Shown: in pieces, positions 18,587 to 28,070 of the stretch
How positions within the stretch are numbered: the first letter of the stretch is position 1
How the letters are laid out: each line of letters opens with the position of its first letter
NCBI GenBank assembly: GCA_965204835.1
Contig: OZ242017.1
Coordinates: forward strand, 310,001 to 374,000
Length of the DNA: 64,000 bases
Source of the DNA: VXMT01 sp965204835
GTDB lineage: Bacteria; Chloroflexota; Dehalococcoidia; UBA2979
Direction: 5' to 3'
Made by a program: the position numbers and the translations under genes
Notes under the pieces: model-generated
What the model was told of the DNA's origin: nothing
Database searches by the model: none
The model's input: only the letters and a program-made list of their open reading frames with translations

Positions 18587-21298
18587 GTGACCTCAGATTC
18601 CGCGACGTTCGCCGCTCCTGAGATGGCGACCGCCTACGACCCCTCGCAGGTCGAGGAGCGCGTGTACGACGCCTGGGAGCAGGCCGGGGCGTTCCGACCG
18701 CAGGGCGGCGAGCGGCCGTTCACCGTGATCATGCCGCCGCCCAACCTCACCGGGGAGCTCCACATCGGCCACGCGCTCACCGTCGCCGTCGAGGACGCGC
18801 TGGTGCGCTGGCACCGCATGCTCGGCGACGACACGCTGTGGCTGCCTGGCGTCGACCACGCCGCCATCGCCGTCAACGCGCTCGTCGAGCGCGAGCTCGC
18901 CGCGGAGGGCATCTCGCGGCACGACATCGGGCGCGAGGCGTTCCTGGAGCGCGTCTGGCAGTTCGTCGGGCGCTCGCGCTCGCGGATTGCCGAGCAGCAC
19001 CGGCGGCTGGGCGCGTCGGCGGACTGGGAGCGCGAGGCGTTCACAATGGACGAGGCGCGGCAGCGCGCCGTGCGCCAGACGTTCGTGAACCTCTACGAGG
19101 ACGGCCTGATCTACCGCGGCGAGCGCATCATCAACTGGTGCGTCGACTGCGGCACCGCTCTCTCGGACCTCGAGGTCGAGCACGACGACGAGCCCGGCGC
19201 GTTCTGGCACTTCCGCTACCCGGTGCTGGACGACGACAACCAGCCGACGGATGAGTACCTGGTCATCGCCACCACGCGGCCCGAGACCATCCCGGCCGAC
19301 ACCGGCGTCGCCGTGAACCCCGAGGACGAGCGCTACCAGCACCTGCTGGGGCGTAACGTGCTCGTGCCGACCTCGGACCGGCCGGTGCCGGTCGTCCCCG
19401 ACGATGCGGTGAGCATCGAGGCGGGGTCGGGCGCGCTGAAGGTCACGCCCGGCCACGACCCGGTCGACTTCGACATCGGCCAGCGCCACGGCCTGCCCGT
19501 GCTCAACATCATCGACGCCGACGGCAACCTCACCGAGGACGCCGGCAAGTACGCGGGCATGGAGCGCTTCGAGGCGCGCGACCGCGTGGTCGAGGACCTC
19601 GACGCGGCGGGGCTGCTGGAGCGCACCGAGGAGTACACGCATTCGGTCGGCCACTGCCAGCGCTCCGGCACGATCGTCGAGCCGATCATCTCCGAGCAGT
19701 GGTTCGTGCGGGCCGAGCCGCTGGCGACGCCGGCGATCGAGGCGGTGCGCGACGGCCGCATCGAGTTCGTGCCGAAGCGGTTCGAGCGGACGTACTTCCA
19801 CTGGATGGAGAACATCCGCGACTGGACCATCAGCCGCCAGATCTGGTGGGGCCACCGCATCCCCGTCTGGTACTGCGACGGCTGCTCCGAGACCATCGTC
19901 GCCGTCGAGAATCCCGACGGCTGCCCGGAGTGCGGCGCTGAGCTGCGCCAGGACGAGGACACGCTCGACACGTGGTTCTCGTCGGGGCTGTGGCCGCACT
20001 CGACCCTCGGATGGCCGGAGGACGACGCGGACGACCTCGGCCGGTTCTATCCGACGCAGGTCATGGAGACCGGCTACGACATCATCTTCTTCTGGGTCGC
20101 GCGCATGGTGATGCTCTCGCTCTACAACATGCGCGAACTCGGCGACGACGCGATCCCGTTCGAGACGGTCTACCTGCACGGCCTCGTGCGCGCCCCGGAC
20201 GGGCGCAAGATGTCGAAGACGCTCGGCAACGTCGTCGACCCGCTCGACATGATCGGGCAGTACGGCACCGACGCGCTGCGCTACGCGCTCATCTCCGGCA
20301 CGTCACCCGGCAACGACCAGCGCATCACGGACGACCGCCTCGAGGCGGGCCGCAACTTCGCGAACAAGCTGTGGAACGCCAGCCGCCTCGTGCTCACGCT
20401 CATCGAACAGGAGGGGCTCACCCGCGACGACCTCGCGCTGCCGGCGGTGGGCGACGCGCGACTGCTGCGCGAGGACCGCTGGGCGCTCTCGCGCCTCGAG
20501 CGCACCGTGGAGCTCGTCGACGAGCTGCTGCGCAAGTTCGAGCTTGCCGAGGCGCTGCGCCAGACGCGCGACTTCTTCTGGGACGAGCTCGCCGACTGGT
20601 ACCTCGAGCTGGCGAAGGTGCGCGTCCGTGGGGGCGACACCACGCCGCTGCCGGTGATGCTGCACGCGCTGGACACGGTGCTGCGGCTGCTGCACCCGTT
20701 CATGCCGTTCGTGACCGAGGAGCTGTGGCAGCGGCTCACCCCGCTCCGCCCCGCGGCCGAGGACGCCTCGCAGCTCATCGTCGCGCGCTACCCGGTCCCC
20801 GACGCGGCACGCTTCGACGACGAGGCGGAGCGTGAGCTGGCGGCGGTGCAGGACTTCGTGCGCGCGATCCGCAACGTCCGCGCCGAGCGGCGCGTCGACG
20901 CCGGCCGCTGGGTCGAGGCGTACATCGTCGGCGCCGAGGCGGCCGAGGCCGCGCGCGGCACGGCCGAGGCGCTCGGCCAGCTGGCGCGCGTGCGCCCGCT
21001 GCACGTCGTCGACGCGCCGGACGAGGCGCCCTCGGACGGCGTGGTGACGTCGGTGCTGCCGGTCGGCCGGGTGGTGCTGCCGATGGCGGGGCTGTTCGAC
21101 CTCGACGCCGAGCGGTCGAGACTGCAGAAGCAGATCGACGACGCGACGAACGAGGTGCAGCGGCTGGAGCGGAAGCTCGCCAACGAGCAGTTCCGCACGC
21201 GCGCCCCGGCCGAGGTGGTCGCGAAGGAGGAGGAGCGCCTCCAGACGGCAGGCGGCCGCCTGCGCGGCCTCGAGGAGTCGCTGGCGGAGATCAGCTAG
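18587..21298 (+). CDS. valS: Valyl-tRNA synthetase
   Basis: Charges tRNA-Val. At 903 residues it has family length, with the class I motifs PPPNLTGELHIGHAL near residue 50 and G-R-K-M-S-K-T near 540. It has the CP1 editing domain, zinc-finger-like Cys pairs (CVDCGTAL; CDGCSE with CPECGAEL), an anticodon-binding helical domain, and the C-terminal coiled-coil arm (LDAERSRLQKQIDDATNEV). The start is GTG at 18587. The last 16 codons, including the stop, recur imperfectly 747 bp downstream beyond a toxin-antitoxin pair. Confidence 0.98.
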   Translation: MTSDSATFAAPEMATAYDPSQVEERVYDAWEQAGAFRPQGGERPFTVIMPPPNLTGELHIGHALTVAVEDALVRWHRMLGDDTLWLPGVDHAAIAVNALVERELAAEGISRHDIGREAFLERVWQFVGRSRSRIAEQHRRLGASADWEREAFTMDEARQRAVRQTFVNLYEDGLIYRGERIINWCVDCGTALSDLEVEHDDEPGAFWHFRYPVLDDDNQPTDEYLVIATTRPETIPADTGVAVNPEDERYQHLLGRNVLVPTSDRPVPVVPDDAVSIEAGSGALKVTPGHDPVDFDIGQRHGLPVLNIIDADGNLTEDAGKYAGMERFEARDRVVEDLDAAGLLERTEEYTHSVGHCQRSGTIVEPIISEQWFVRAEPLATPAIEAVRDGRIEFVPKRFERTYFHWMENIRDWTISRQIWWGHRIPVWYCDGCSETIVAVENPDGCPECGAELRQDEDTLDTWFSSGLWPHSTLGWPEDDADDLGRFYPTQVMETGYDIIFFWVARMVMLSLYNMRELGDDAIPFETVYLHGLVRAPDGRKMSKTLGNVVDPLDMIGQYGTDALRYALISGTSPGNDQRITDDRLEAGRNFANKLWNASRLVLTLIEQEGLTRDDLALPAVGDARLLREDRWALSRLERTVELVDELLRKFELAEALRQTRDFFWDELADWYLELAKVRVRGGDTTPLPVMLHALDTVLRLLHPFMPFVTEELWQRLTPLRPAAEDASQLIVARYPVPDAARFDDEAERELAAVQDFVRAIRNVRAERRVDAGRWVEAYIVGAEAAEAARGTAEALGQLARVRPLHVVDAPDEAPSDGVVTSVLPVGRVVLPMAGLFDLDAERSRLQKQIDDATNEVQRLERKLANEQFRTRAPAEVVAKEEERLQTAGGRLRGLEESLAEIS

Positions 21299-21299
21299 C
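21251..21299 (+). repeat. Left direct repeat: 3' end of valS
   Basis: 49 bp covering the last codons and stop of valS (encoding GGRLRGLEESLAEIS). It matches 21998-22046 at 43 of 49 positions. With the right copy it brackets 21300-21997. Confidence 0.8.
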
Positions 21300-21482
21300 T
21301 GCTACCACGAGGCCCCTGACCCGGGCGCTTCAGGCCTGTGGGCCCCGTGCGTGCGAGCCCGCGCCGCTGGGCGGGACGCGAAGTGGCGTGTGCTACGCTC
21401 GTTGAGCAGAGTGGCACTGGTTTTCGGGCGCCACGCTGAGCCCTATGCGCCAATGAGACCCTCGACGCGGGAGCATCCAGCC

Positions 21483-21716
21483 ATGAAGACCATGACAGTG
21501 GAAGACAGGCTCTACGGAGCCCTCGAGGATGCCGCCAGCCGTAACGGGAGGCCGGTGCAGGATCTCTTGAACGAGGCCATTGAATCCTGGCTGGCGGAGG
21601 CCGCGATGGACGATGCCGACCATTCCGCGATAGAGCGCTCCCGGGCGGAGGCTGCCAGGGACGGCGGCGTAGAGTTTGAAGCCTTCTTCGAAGGGCTGCA
21701 GGCGGACCACGACTGA
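21483..21716 (+). CDS. Ribbon-helix-helix antitoxin-like protein
   Basis: A 77-residue protein whose first half (MKTMTVEDRLYGALEDAASR, then PVQDLLNEAIESWLAEA) is a CopG/RHH-type DNA-binding fold. The Ala/Glu/Asp-rich second half would wrap the toxin. It is followed with zero spacing by a RelE/ParE-like gene, the standard antitoxin-toxin order. The pair lies between direct repeats of the valS 3' end, so it may have arrived by integration. Start is ATG 21483; no strong RBS is visible. Confidence 0.75.
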   Translation: MKTMTVEDRLYGALEDAASRNGRPVQDLLNEAIESWLAEAAMDDADHSAIERSRAEAARDGGVEFEAFFEGLQADHD

Positions 21717-21989
21717 TTGCCTGCGACGTATCGGGTTGAACTGGCTCCGGCTGCACAGCGCCAGGCACGGAGGCTCACACCAGACGATGCTCGGCGGGTC
21801 CGCACTGCGCTCCGAGACCTAGCCACCGATCCACGGCCTGTCCGTAGTACGAAGCTTGCCGGGTTCGCCGCCGTCTGGCGCGTCCGGGCCGGTCGCTTTC
21901 GGGTCATCTACGAGGTGCATGACCGTGAGCGCCGGGTGATGGTGCTCCGAATCGCGAGGCGCAGCGAGCGCACGTACAGGGGATTGTGA
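21717..21989 (+). CDS. RelE/ParE-family toxin
   Basis: A 90-residue protein with the compact RelE/ParE fold: YRVELAPAAQRQARRL at the start, LRDLATDPRP, then the KLAGFAAVWRVRAGRFRVIYEV core and a basic C-terminus VMVLRIARRSERTYRGL. RelE members cut mRNA in the ribosomal A site. The presence of Arg in the core strands and a late Arg/Tyr fits RelE better than ParE. It begins with TTG directly after the antitoxin stop, implying translational coupling. Confidence 0.85.
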   Translation: MPATYRVELAPAAQRQARRLTPDDARRVRTALRDLATDPRPVRSTKLAGFAAVWRVRAGRFRVIYEVHDRERRVMVLRIARRSERTYRGL

Positions 21990-21997
21990 TCGCCTGG

Positions 21998-22046
21998 GGC
22001 GGCCGCCTGCGCCCCCTCAAGGAGGCGGTTGCGGAGATCAGCTAGC
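21998..22046 (+). repeat. Right direct repeat: diverged second copy of the valS 3' end
   Basis: 49 bp matching 21251-21299 at 43 positions and still encoding GGRLRPLKEAVAEIS plus the stop. The changes are mostly coding-neutral or conservative, so it looks like the end of another valS allele and not a random copy. It closes a 747-bp segment that carries the toxin-antitoxin pair. Confidence 0.8.
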
Positions 22047-22075
22047 AAGCGGCTCGCCGCGCCTCGCTGCCCGCA

Positions 22076-22501
22076 CTAGGAGAACGAGGCGCAGGCGGCG
22101 CCGTGGATGCGTAGCACCGAATCCTGGCTGTAGCGCCGCTCGTACTCCTGCGAGATCTCGTCGATGAGCCGCAGCGTCTCCTCGCCCGGCGCGGCGAGGA
22201 TCCACAACACCTTCGATCGCTCGCGCTGGATCGTGCCTGAGTCGTCGCGCCACTGGCCTGCGGCGTCGAGGACGGTGAGGCCGGCGGGGAAGCGCGGCGT
22301 CACGACCTCGGCAAGAAACGCGGCCCACTCCTCGTCGCTGACCTCGCGGCCGTCGGCGGTGCTGCGGCCGAAGAAGAGCTGGTACTCGGCGTAGCGATCG
22401 CTGCCCTCGGGGCAGGGCTCCTCGCCGCCGTCGCCGCACGCGAGGAGCGCGAGCGCGACGAGGGCGATCACAACGGTCGCAATCAGGCGTTGGGACGGCA
22501 T
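22076..22501 (-). CDS. DUF3574 family lipoprotein
   Basis: A 141-residue predicted lipoprotein: a hydrophobic signal (LIATVVIALVALALLAC) with a lipobox L-L-A-C at residues about 21-24, then a DUF3574 domain (QLFFGRSTADGREVSDEEWAAF, then VTPRFPAGLTVLDAAGQWRD, and ERSKVLWIL). The family is of unknown function and is usually periplasmic or surface-anchored. The ATG at 22501 places the signal peptide correctly. It diverges from the nuo operon. Confidence 0.85.
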   Translation of the reverse strand: MPSQRLIATVVIALVALALLACGDGGEEPCPEGSDRYAEYQLFFGRSTADGREVSDEEWAAFLAEVVTPRFPAGLTVLDAAGQWRDDSGTIQRERSKVLWILAAPGEETLRLIDEISQEYERRYSQDSVLRIHGAACASFS

Positions 22502-22662
22502 TGCGCCGGATCGTACCAACGGGTGTGGTCGGAGGCCGCTCTAAGGGGGCGACAGGGCCGGGCGACGTTGACCATGCACGGGGCCGCTGCTACGTTCCCC
22601 TCGGCTGCGCGCCGTGCTGTTGCGCGGCGTACCACTGGTGCGGTGAGGGGGCTCGAACCGCC

Positions 22663-23028
22663 GTGGATCAACTCTTCGGCAACTATCTCCCGGTGCTGCT
22701 CGCGACCGTCACGGGCTTCATCCTCGTGATCACCGCGCTCATCGGCTCGCGCCTGCTCGCGCCCTTCTCGGAGGAGCGCGAGAAGGGCACGACCTACGAG
22801 TGCGGCATGCTGCCGGTGCGGCGCACCAGCACCAACGTGGGCGTGCGCTTCTACCTCTACGCCATCCTCTTCATCATCTTTGACGTCGAGGCCGTGTTTA
22901 TCTTCCCGTGGGCCCTGTCCTTCGTGGAGGTGGGCGCGCAGGCGTACTGGGAGATGGTGCTGTTCGTCGCCATCCTCGCCGTCGGCCTTGTCTACGCGTG
23001 GAAGAAGGGAGCGTTGCAGTGGCGCTGA
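22663..23028 (+). CDS. nuoA: NADH-quinone oxidoreductase subunit A
   Basis: A 121-residue membrane subunit of complex I with three transmembrane helices. The conserved loop YECGMLPVRRT and FYLYAILFIIFDVEAVFIFPWA are diagnostic. The GTG at 22663 (VDQLFGNYLPVLLA) starts the first helix region. It is first of an eleven-gene nuo cluster and overlaps nuoB by 10 bp. The 160 bp upstream, shared with the divergent lipoprotein gene, must hold the operon promoter. Confidence 0.96.
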   Translation: MDQLFGNYLPVLLATVTGFILVITALIGSRLLAPFSEEREKGTTYECGMLPVRRTSTNVGVRFYLYAILFIIFDVEAVFIFPWALSFVEVGAQAYWEMVLFVAILAVGLVYAWKKGALQWR

Positions 23029-23660
23029 GACCTCCTGACGTGACCGGAACCACCGCGCCACCCGGCGCACCCGAGACCGCACCTCCCGCGGTCGAGCCTG
23101 TACCGCTCGTCCCGGAGATGCCGCCGACGGAGCATCCGGCCGAGGCGCCCCGCCTCGTGCCGCTCGAGCCCGCTCCGGGCAAGGCGCTCTACCGCGTCGT
23201 GCTCCCGGGCGTGATGCAGGTGCCCGCCGACCTCGTGCTGGCGGCGTCGCGCAAGTCCTCGCTCTGGCCGATGACCTTCGGCCTGGCGTGCTGCGCGATC
23301 GAGATGATCGCCACCTACATGGCCCACTACGACCTCGACCGCTTCGGGATCGTGCCGTGGCCGTCGCCGCGACAGTCCGACGTGATGATCGTCGCCGGCA
23401 CGGTGACCAAGAAGATGGCTCCCGCCGTGAAGCTGCTCTACGAGCAGATGCCGAACCCCAAGTGGGTGATCTCCATGGGCGCGTGCGCCACCAACGGCGG
23501 CCCCTACACCCGCTACGACCGTGTCCTCCAGGGCGTCGACAAGATCGTTCCCGTCGACGTCTACGTGCCGGGCTGCCCGCCGCGGCCGGAGGCGCTCCTC
23601 GATGGCTTCGTCGCCCTCCAGGAGAAGATCATGGAGGAGCGGGGGGCGACCGGTCGATGA
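23019..23660 (+). CDS. nuoB: NADH-quinone oxidoreductase subunit B
   Basis: The hydrophilic subunit that binds cluster N2, the last iron-sulfur centre before quinone. N2 ligands are visible in G-L-A-C-C-A-I-E-M, G-A-C-A-T-N-G-G and G-C-P-P-R-P-E. The 213-residue protein carries about 50 extra N-terminal residues rich in Pro, Ala and Glu before the family core starts near VVLPGVMQVPADLVL. It overlaps nuoA, and its stop overlaps the nuoC start as ATGA. Confidence 0.97.
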   Translation: MALRPPDVTGTTAPPGAPETAPPAVEPVPLVPEMPPTEHPAEAPRLVPLEPAPGKALYRVVLPGVMQVPADLVLAASRKSSLWPMTFGLACCAIEMIATYMAHYDLDRFGIVPWPSPRQSDVMIVAGTVTKKMAPAVKLLYEQMPNPKWVISMGACATNGGPYTRYDRVLQGVDKIVPVDVYVPGCPPRPEALLDGFVALQEKIMEERGATGR

Positions 23661-24193
23661 CGACCGACGATGCCAACGGCGCTCCCGAGTCCTTCGACGA
23701 CACCATCTGGGATGTCGTCGACACCGCGCTCGCCGGCATCACCGCCGAGCCCGAGCGTGGCGCCCAGGACCTCATCGTGTTCATCCCGAGGGGCGAGATC
23801 GAGCGCGGGCTGCGCGCGCTGAAGTCGAACGAGACGCTCTCCTTCGACTACCTGCGCAACCTCACCGCGATCGACTGGGAGGAGGAGGGCATCGACGTGG
23901 TGTACCACCTCTACTCCACCGAGCACCGCCACAACCTGACCGTGAAGTGCCACCTCGACAACGACGACCTCACGCTCGACACCGCGACGACGGTGTGGCG
24001 CGCGGCGGGCTGGCTGGAGCGCGAGACCGCGGAGATGTTCGGCGTGCGCTTCAACGGCCACCCGGACCCGCGGCCGCTGCTGCTGCCCGAGGACATGGAC
24101 GACACGTTCCCGCTCCGCAAGGAGCACCCGCTCGCAGAGATCGAGGTGCTACAGGGCGAAGGCATCGCCTACGCAGAGGAGGCGTTCGAATGA
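23657..24193 (+). CDS. nuoC: NADH-quinone oxidoreductase subunit C
   Basis: The 30-kDa-type peripheral-arm subunit, 178 residues. The family motif appears near the C-terminus (W-L-E-R-E-T-A-E-M-F-G-V-R-F-N-G-H-P-D-P-R, then LLPEDMDDTFPLRKEHP). A 40-residue variable N-terminus precedes it. Separate nuoC and nuoD genes (not the enterobacterial fusion) are seen. Both ends overlap neighbours by 4 bp (ATGA), indicating coupled translation. Confidence 0.96.
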   Translation: MTTDDANGAPESFDDTIWDVVDTALAGITAEPERGAQDLIVFIPRGEIERGLRALKSNETLSFDYLRNLTAIDWEEEGIDVVYHLYSTEHRHNLTVKCHLDNDDLTLDTATTVWRAAGWLERETAEMFGVRFNGHPDPRPLLLPEDMDDTFPLRKEHPLAEIEVLQGEGIAYAEEAFE

Positions 24194-25323
24194 CCCAGCC
24201 TCCCCCGGTGCTCGGCAGCGAGTTCGAGACCGAAGACATCTTCGTCAACATGGGACCGCAGCACCCCTCGACGCACGGCGTCTTCCGCATGGTGCTGACG
24301 ATCGACGGCGAGATGATCACCGACGTGGTGCCGCACGTGGGGTACATGCACCGCGGGGCCGAGAAGCTCTGCGAGACCATGGACTACCGCCAGGGCATCG
24401 GCTACATGGACCGCACCGAGTACCTGGCGAACTTCAACGCCGAGCTCTCCTACGTCATGGCCGTGGAGAAGCTCGCGGAGCTCGAGGTGCCGGAGCGCGC
24501 ACAGTGGATCCGCATGATCCTGTGCGAGCTCAACCGCCTCTCCAGCCACTTCATGTTCCTCGGCGCGTTCGGGACGGACGTGGGCGTGTTCGGCACGGCC
24601 TTCGTCTACGGGTTCAAGAACCGCGAGGTGATCCAGGACCTGTTCGAGGAGATCACCGGCGACCGCCTGATGTTCGCGTACTTCCGCGCCGGCGGGCTCG
24701 CCTGGGAGGTCCCGGACAACTTCGAGACCCGCGTGCGCGAGGTGCTCAAGGACTCGCGTGAGGGCCTCGACGAGCTCGACGGGCTGATGACGCAGAACGA
24801 GATCTTCCGCGCCCGCACCGAGGGCGTCGGCGTCATCACCGCCGAGGACGCCATCGACTGGGGCACCAGCGGCCCCACGCTGCGCGCCTCGGGCGTGCCG
24901 ATGGACATCCGCAGGGACGAGCCCTACCTCTACTACGACCAGGTCGACTTCGACGTCATCACCGGCGACCACGGCGATGTCTTCGACCGCTTCTACAACC
25001 GCGTCCGCGAGGCGCACGAGTCGATCAAGATCATCGAGCAGTGCCTCGAGCGGCTGGAGCCCGGGCCGATCGTGCCGGACCGCCTGCCGCGCATGCTGCG
25101 CACCCCGGCCGGAGAGGTGTACACCCGCACCGAGGCGCCCCGCGGCGAGTACGGCATCTACCTGGTGAGCAAGGGCGGCAATCGCCCCCACCGCCTCAAG
25201 ATCCGCTCGGCCTGCCTCTCCAACCTGCAGGCGCTCCGCGACATGACGATCGGCGGCTACGTCGCCGACGCGGTCGTGGTCCTCGGCTCGCTCGACATCG
25301 TGCTCTGCGAGGTTGACCGATGA
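24190..25323 (+). CDS. nuoD: NADH-quinone oxidoreductase subunit D
   Basis: The 49-kDa quinone-site subunit, 377 residues, related to hydrogenase large subunits. Conserved parts are M-G-P-Q-H-P-S-T-H-G, H-V-G-Y-M-H-R-G-A-E-K, the N-R-L-S-S-H helix and the C-terminal DIVLCEVDR. The catalytic His/Asp/Tyr environment for quinone is present in the usual places. It overlaps nuoC and nuoH by 4 bp each. Confidence 0.97.
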   Translation: MTQPPPVLGSEFETEDIFVNMGPQHPSTHGVFRMVLTIDGEMITDVVPHVGYMHRGAEKLCETMDYRQGIGYMDRTEYLANFNAELSYVMAVEKLAELEVPERAQWIRMILCELNRLSSHFMFLGAFGTDVGVFGTAFVYGFKNREVIQDLFEEITGDRLMFAYFRAGGLAWEVPDNFETRVREVLKDSREGLDELDGLMTQNEIFRARTEGVGVITAEDAIDWGTSGPTLRASGVPMDIRRDEPYLYYDQVDFDVITGDHGDVFDRFYNRVREAHESIKIIEQCLERLEPGPIVPDRLPRMLRTPAGEVYTRTEAPRGEYGIYLVSKGGNRPHRLKIRSACLSNLQALRDMTIGGYVADAVVVLGSLDIVLCEVDR

Positions 25324-26462
25324 ACGTCGGCCTCTTCGGCATCGACAACGTCAACATCTGGGTGGACGCCGTCATCCGGCTCCAGCTCATCGTCGTCCTC
25401 ATGACGGTGGTGGTGATGGGGCTCATCTATGGCGAGCGCAAGATCATCGGGCGCTTCCAGCGCCGCCTGGGCCCGATGCGCACCGGCCCGTTCGGCATCC
25501 TGCAGTCGCTCGCCGACGCGCTGAAGCTCGTCGGCAAGGAGGACCTGCGGCCCCGCGGCGCGGACCCGTGGGTGTTCGAGCTGGCCGTCTACTTCGTCTT
25601 CGTGCCGGTGTTCATGGGCTTCGTGGCCGTGCCGTTCGCGTTCGACTGGAACGTGCGCGTGCTGGAGCTCGGGCTCTTCTACATCGTGGCCATCAGCTCC
25701 ATCAACATCGTGGGCTGGGTCATGGCCGGCTGGGCGTCGGACAACCGCTACGCGATGCTGGGCGCGCTGCGCGCCGCCGCGCAGGGCATCTCCTACGAAC
25801 TGCCGCTGATCCTCTCGCTCATCGCCGTCTCGATGGTGGTGAGCACCGACGCCGGCCGCGGCTCGCTGGACCTCGGCGTGATCGTGGCGGAGCAGGGCCA
25901 CATCCCGTACATCGTGTGGCAGCCGCTGGCGTTCGCGATCTTCTACGTCGCCATGCTGGCCGAGCTGAACCGCACGCCCTTCGACATCCCGGTCGGGGAG
26001 TCCGAGGTGGTCGGCGGGCCGTTCGTCGAGTACAGCGGGATCCGCTGGTCGATGTTCTTCCTGGCCGAGTACGCCGGGCTGTTCATCCTCGCGCTCGTGG
26101 GCGCGGCGGTGTTCCTCGGCGGCTGGGCGTGGCCGCTGGGCGAGGAGATCGGGCCGGTCTGGCAGCTGGCGCTGACGGCCGCCAAGGCGCTGCTGCTCAT
26201 CTTCACGGTCTTCTGGGTACGCGTGACGATGCCGCGCATGCGCATCGACCAGCTCATGGGCTTCTCGTGGAAGGTCCTGCTGCCGATGTCGTTCGCGCTC
26301 ATCCTCGTCAACGGGCTGATCCTGGTGTACGGCTGGCCGGACGTGGTCCTGCTGGCGTCGAACCTGGTGGGGCTCGTGGTGCTCTACCTGATCATCGACC
26401 GAGGCATCACGCAGCGGCGTGTGCGACCCCCCGCGAGGGCGGGCGCGGCCACTACCGCGTAA
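25320..26462 (+). CDS. nuoH: NADH-quinone oxidoreductase subunit H
   Basis: The eight-helix membrane subunit forming the quinone-access chamber, 380 residues. Typical segments are GERKIIGRFQRRLGPMRTGP, QSLADALKLVGKEDLRP, the E-rich loop AELNRTPFDIPVGESEVVGG, and WVRVTMPRMRIDQLMGFSWK. It overlaps nuoD by 4 bp. A short basic tail ends it before a 26-bp gap to nuoI. Confidence 0.97.
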   Translation: MNVGLFGIDNVNIWVDAVIRLQLIVVLMTVVVMGLIYGERKIIGRFQRRLGPMRTGPFGILQSLADALKLVGKEDLRPRGADPWVFELAVYFVFVPVFMGFVAVPFAFDWNVRVLELGLFYIVAISSINIVGWVMAGWASDNRYAMLGALRAAAQGISYELPLILSLIAVSMVVSTDAGRGSLDLGVIVAEQGHIPYIVWQPLAFAIFYVAMLAELNRTPFDIPVGESEVVGGPFVEYSGIRWSMFFLAEYAGLFILALVGAAVFLGGWAWPLGEEIGPVWQLALTAAKALLLIFTVFWVRVTMPRMRIDQLMGFSWKVLLPMSFALILVNGLILVYGWPDVVLLASNLVGLVVLYLIIDRGITQRRVRPPARAGAATTA

Positions 26463-26488
26463 GGAACGATCGTGAAAGGCTCCGCGCC

Positions 26489-26962
<474 letters not shown>

Positions 26963-26998
26963 GTCGGTCCCGATCCGGAGCGTGGTACAGGGCCTGAC

Positions 26999-27712
26999 GT
27001 GATCGACCGCTTACCGCTTCCTGCCCCACTGCACGCCCTGCTGCGGCGTGTGTTCTACCCGGAAGGGTCGTTCCGGCTGCCCCTCCCCGCCCAGCTCGAC
27101 CGCGTCATCATCTACGGCGGACTCGTGGCGGGAGCGGTGGTCACGCCGATCCTGCTCGTGCTCATCGTGCTGCTCGTCTTCGACATCCTGAGCGCGCCCG
27201 AGCTGGTCTTCTGGCTCGCCTCCGCCGTCATCGTCGGCGGGGCGCTGGGCTCGGTGCTGCTCAAGAACATCGTCCACGCGGCGCTGTCGCTGGTCGTGAC
27301 GCTGCTCGGGGTGGCGGGGATCTTCCTGCTGCTCGGCTCAGAGTTCCTCGCGCTGGTGCAGATACTCGTCTACGGCGGCGGCGTGACCGTGCTGCTGCTG
27401 TTCGGCCTCATGCTCACCAACGCGACCGACGACCCCATCGTCTCCGACGGTGCGCAGAAGCCGTTCGCGTTCATCGTCGGCATCGCGCTCGCAGGCCTGC
27501 TGTCCGTGGCGCTGGTCGACCAGGTCTGGGGCGCCCCGACAGCCACGACGATTCCGTTCCGCGAGCTCGGCGTGCGGCTGTTCCGCGACTTCGGAGCGCC
27601 CTTCGAGATCGCCTCGCTGGTGCTGATCATCGCGCTCATCGGCGCGGTCGCCATCGCGCGCCGTGACCGGCCCGAGGACACCGAGGACGCGGCGATGGGA
27701 GACGGTGCCTGA
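26999..27712 (+). CDS. nuoJ: NADH-quinone oxidoreductase subunit J
   Basis: A membrane subunit of 237 residues, longer than most NuoJ. About 45 residues precede the first helix (IIYGGLVAGAVVTPILLVLIVLLVF), before the conserved core VFWLASAVIVGGALGSVLLKN and EFLALVQILVYGGGVTVLLLF. The extension is basic and Leu/Pro-rich. The start is a GTG at 26999, and the stop overlaps the nuoK ATG. Confidence 0.9.
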   Translation: MIDRLPLPAPLHALLRRVFYPEGSFRLPLPAQLDRVIIYGGLVAGAVVTPILLVLIVLLVFDILSAPELVFWLASAVIVGGALGSVLLKNIVHAALSLVVTLLGVAGIFLLLGSEFLALVQILVYGGGVTVLLLFGLMLTNATDDPIVSDGAQKPFAFIVGIALAGLLSVALVDQVWGAPTATTIPFRELGVRLFRDFGAPFEIASLVLIIALIGAVAIARRDRPEDTEDAAMGDGA

Positions 27713-28029
27713 TGGCCGGCGAGATCCCGATGGAGCACTTCCTGGTCCTCTCGGCCATCCTGTTCGGGATCGGCTTCTACGGCGTGCTCGCGCGGCGCAG
27801 CGCGATCCTCATCCTGGTCTCCGTCGAACTCATGCTCGCCGCGGTCACCATCAACATGGTCGCGTTCGCGCACTACCTGGACCCGGACCAGTTCACGGGC
27901 GTGATCTTCGCGATCTTCGTCATCACGGTCGCCGCGGCCGAGGTCGGCCTCGCGCTCGGCATCGTGCTGCGGCTGTTCCGCGACCGCGAGACCGCGATGG
28001 TCGACGAAGCGAGCGATCTCAAGTGGTAG
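27712..28029 (+). CDS. nuoK: NADH-quinone oxidoreductase subunit K
   Basis: A three-helix antiporter-like subunit of 105 residues. The conserved membrane glutamates are visible in ILIL-V-S-V-E-L-M-L-A-A-V-T-I-N and in the third helix (AAAEVGLALGIVLRLFR). It starts inside the nuoJ stop (TGATG) and is followed after 41 bp by nuoL. Confidence 0.96.
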   Translation: MAGEIPMEHFLVLSAILFGIGFYGVLARRSAILILVSVELMLAAVTINMVAFAHYLDPDQFTGVIFAIFVITVAAAEVGLALGIVLRLFRDRETAMVDEASDLKW

Positions 28030-28070
28030 GCGCAGTCGCCGCCGCTCGGGTGGCCGGGGAGTAGCGCGGT

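Noticed and set aside
22630..22662. A tRNA-like 3' end on the minus strand (CCA-like end with a GTTCGAG loop) before nuoA
   Set aside because: Only three of five T-stem pairs form, no anticodon arm can be built upstream, and the DNA overlaps the nuoA leader. At best it is a decayed fragment.
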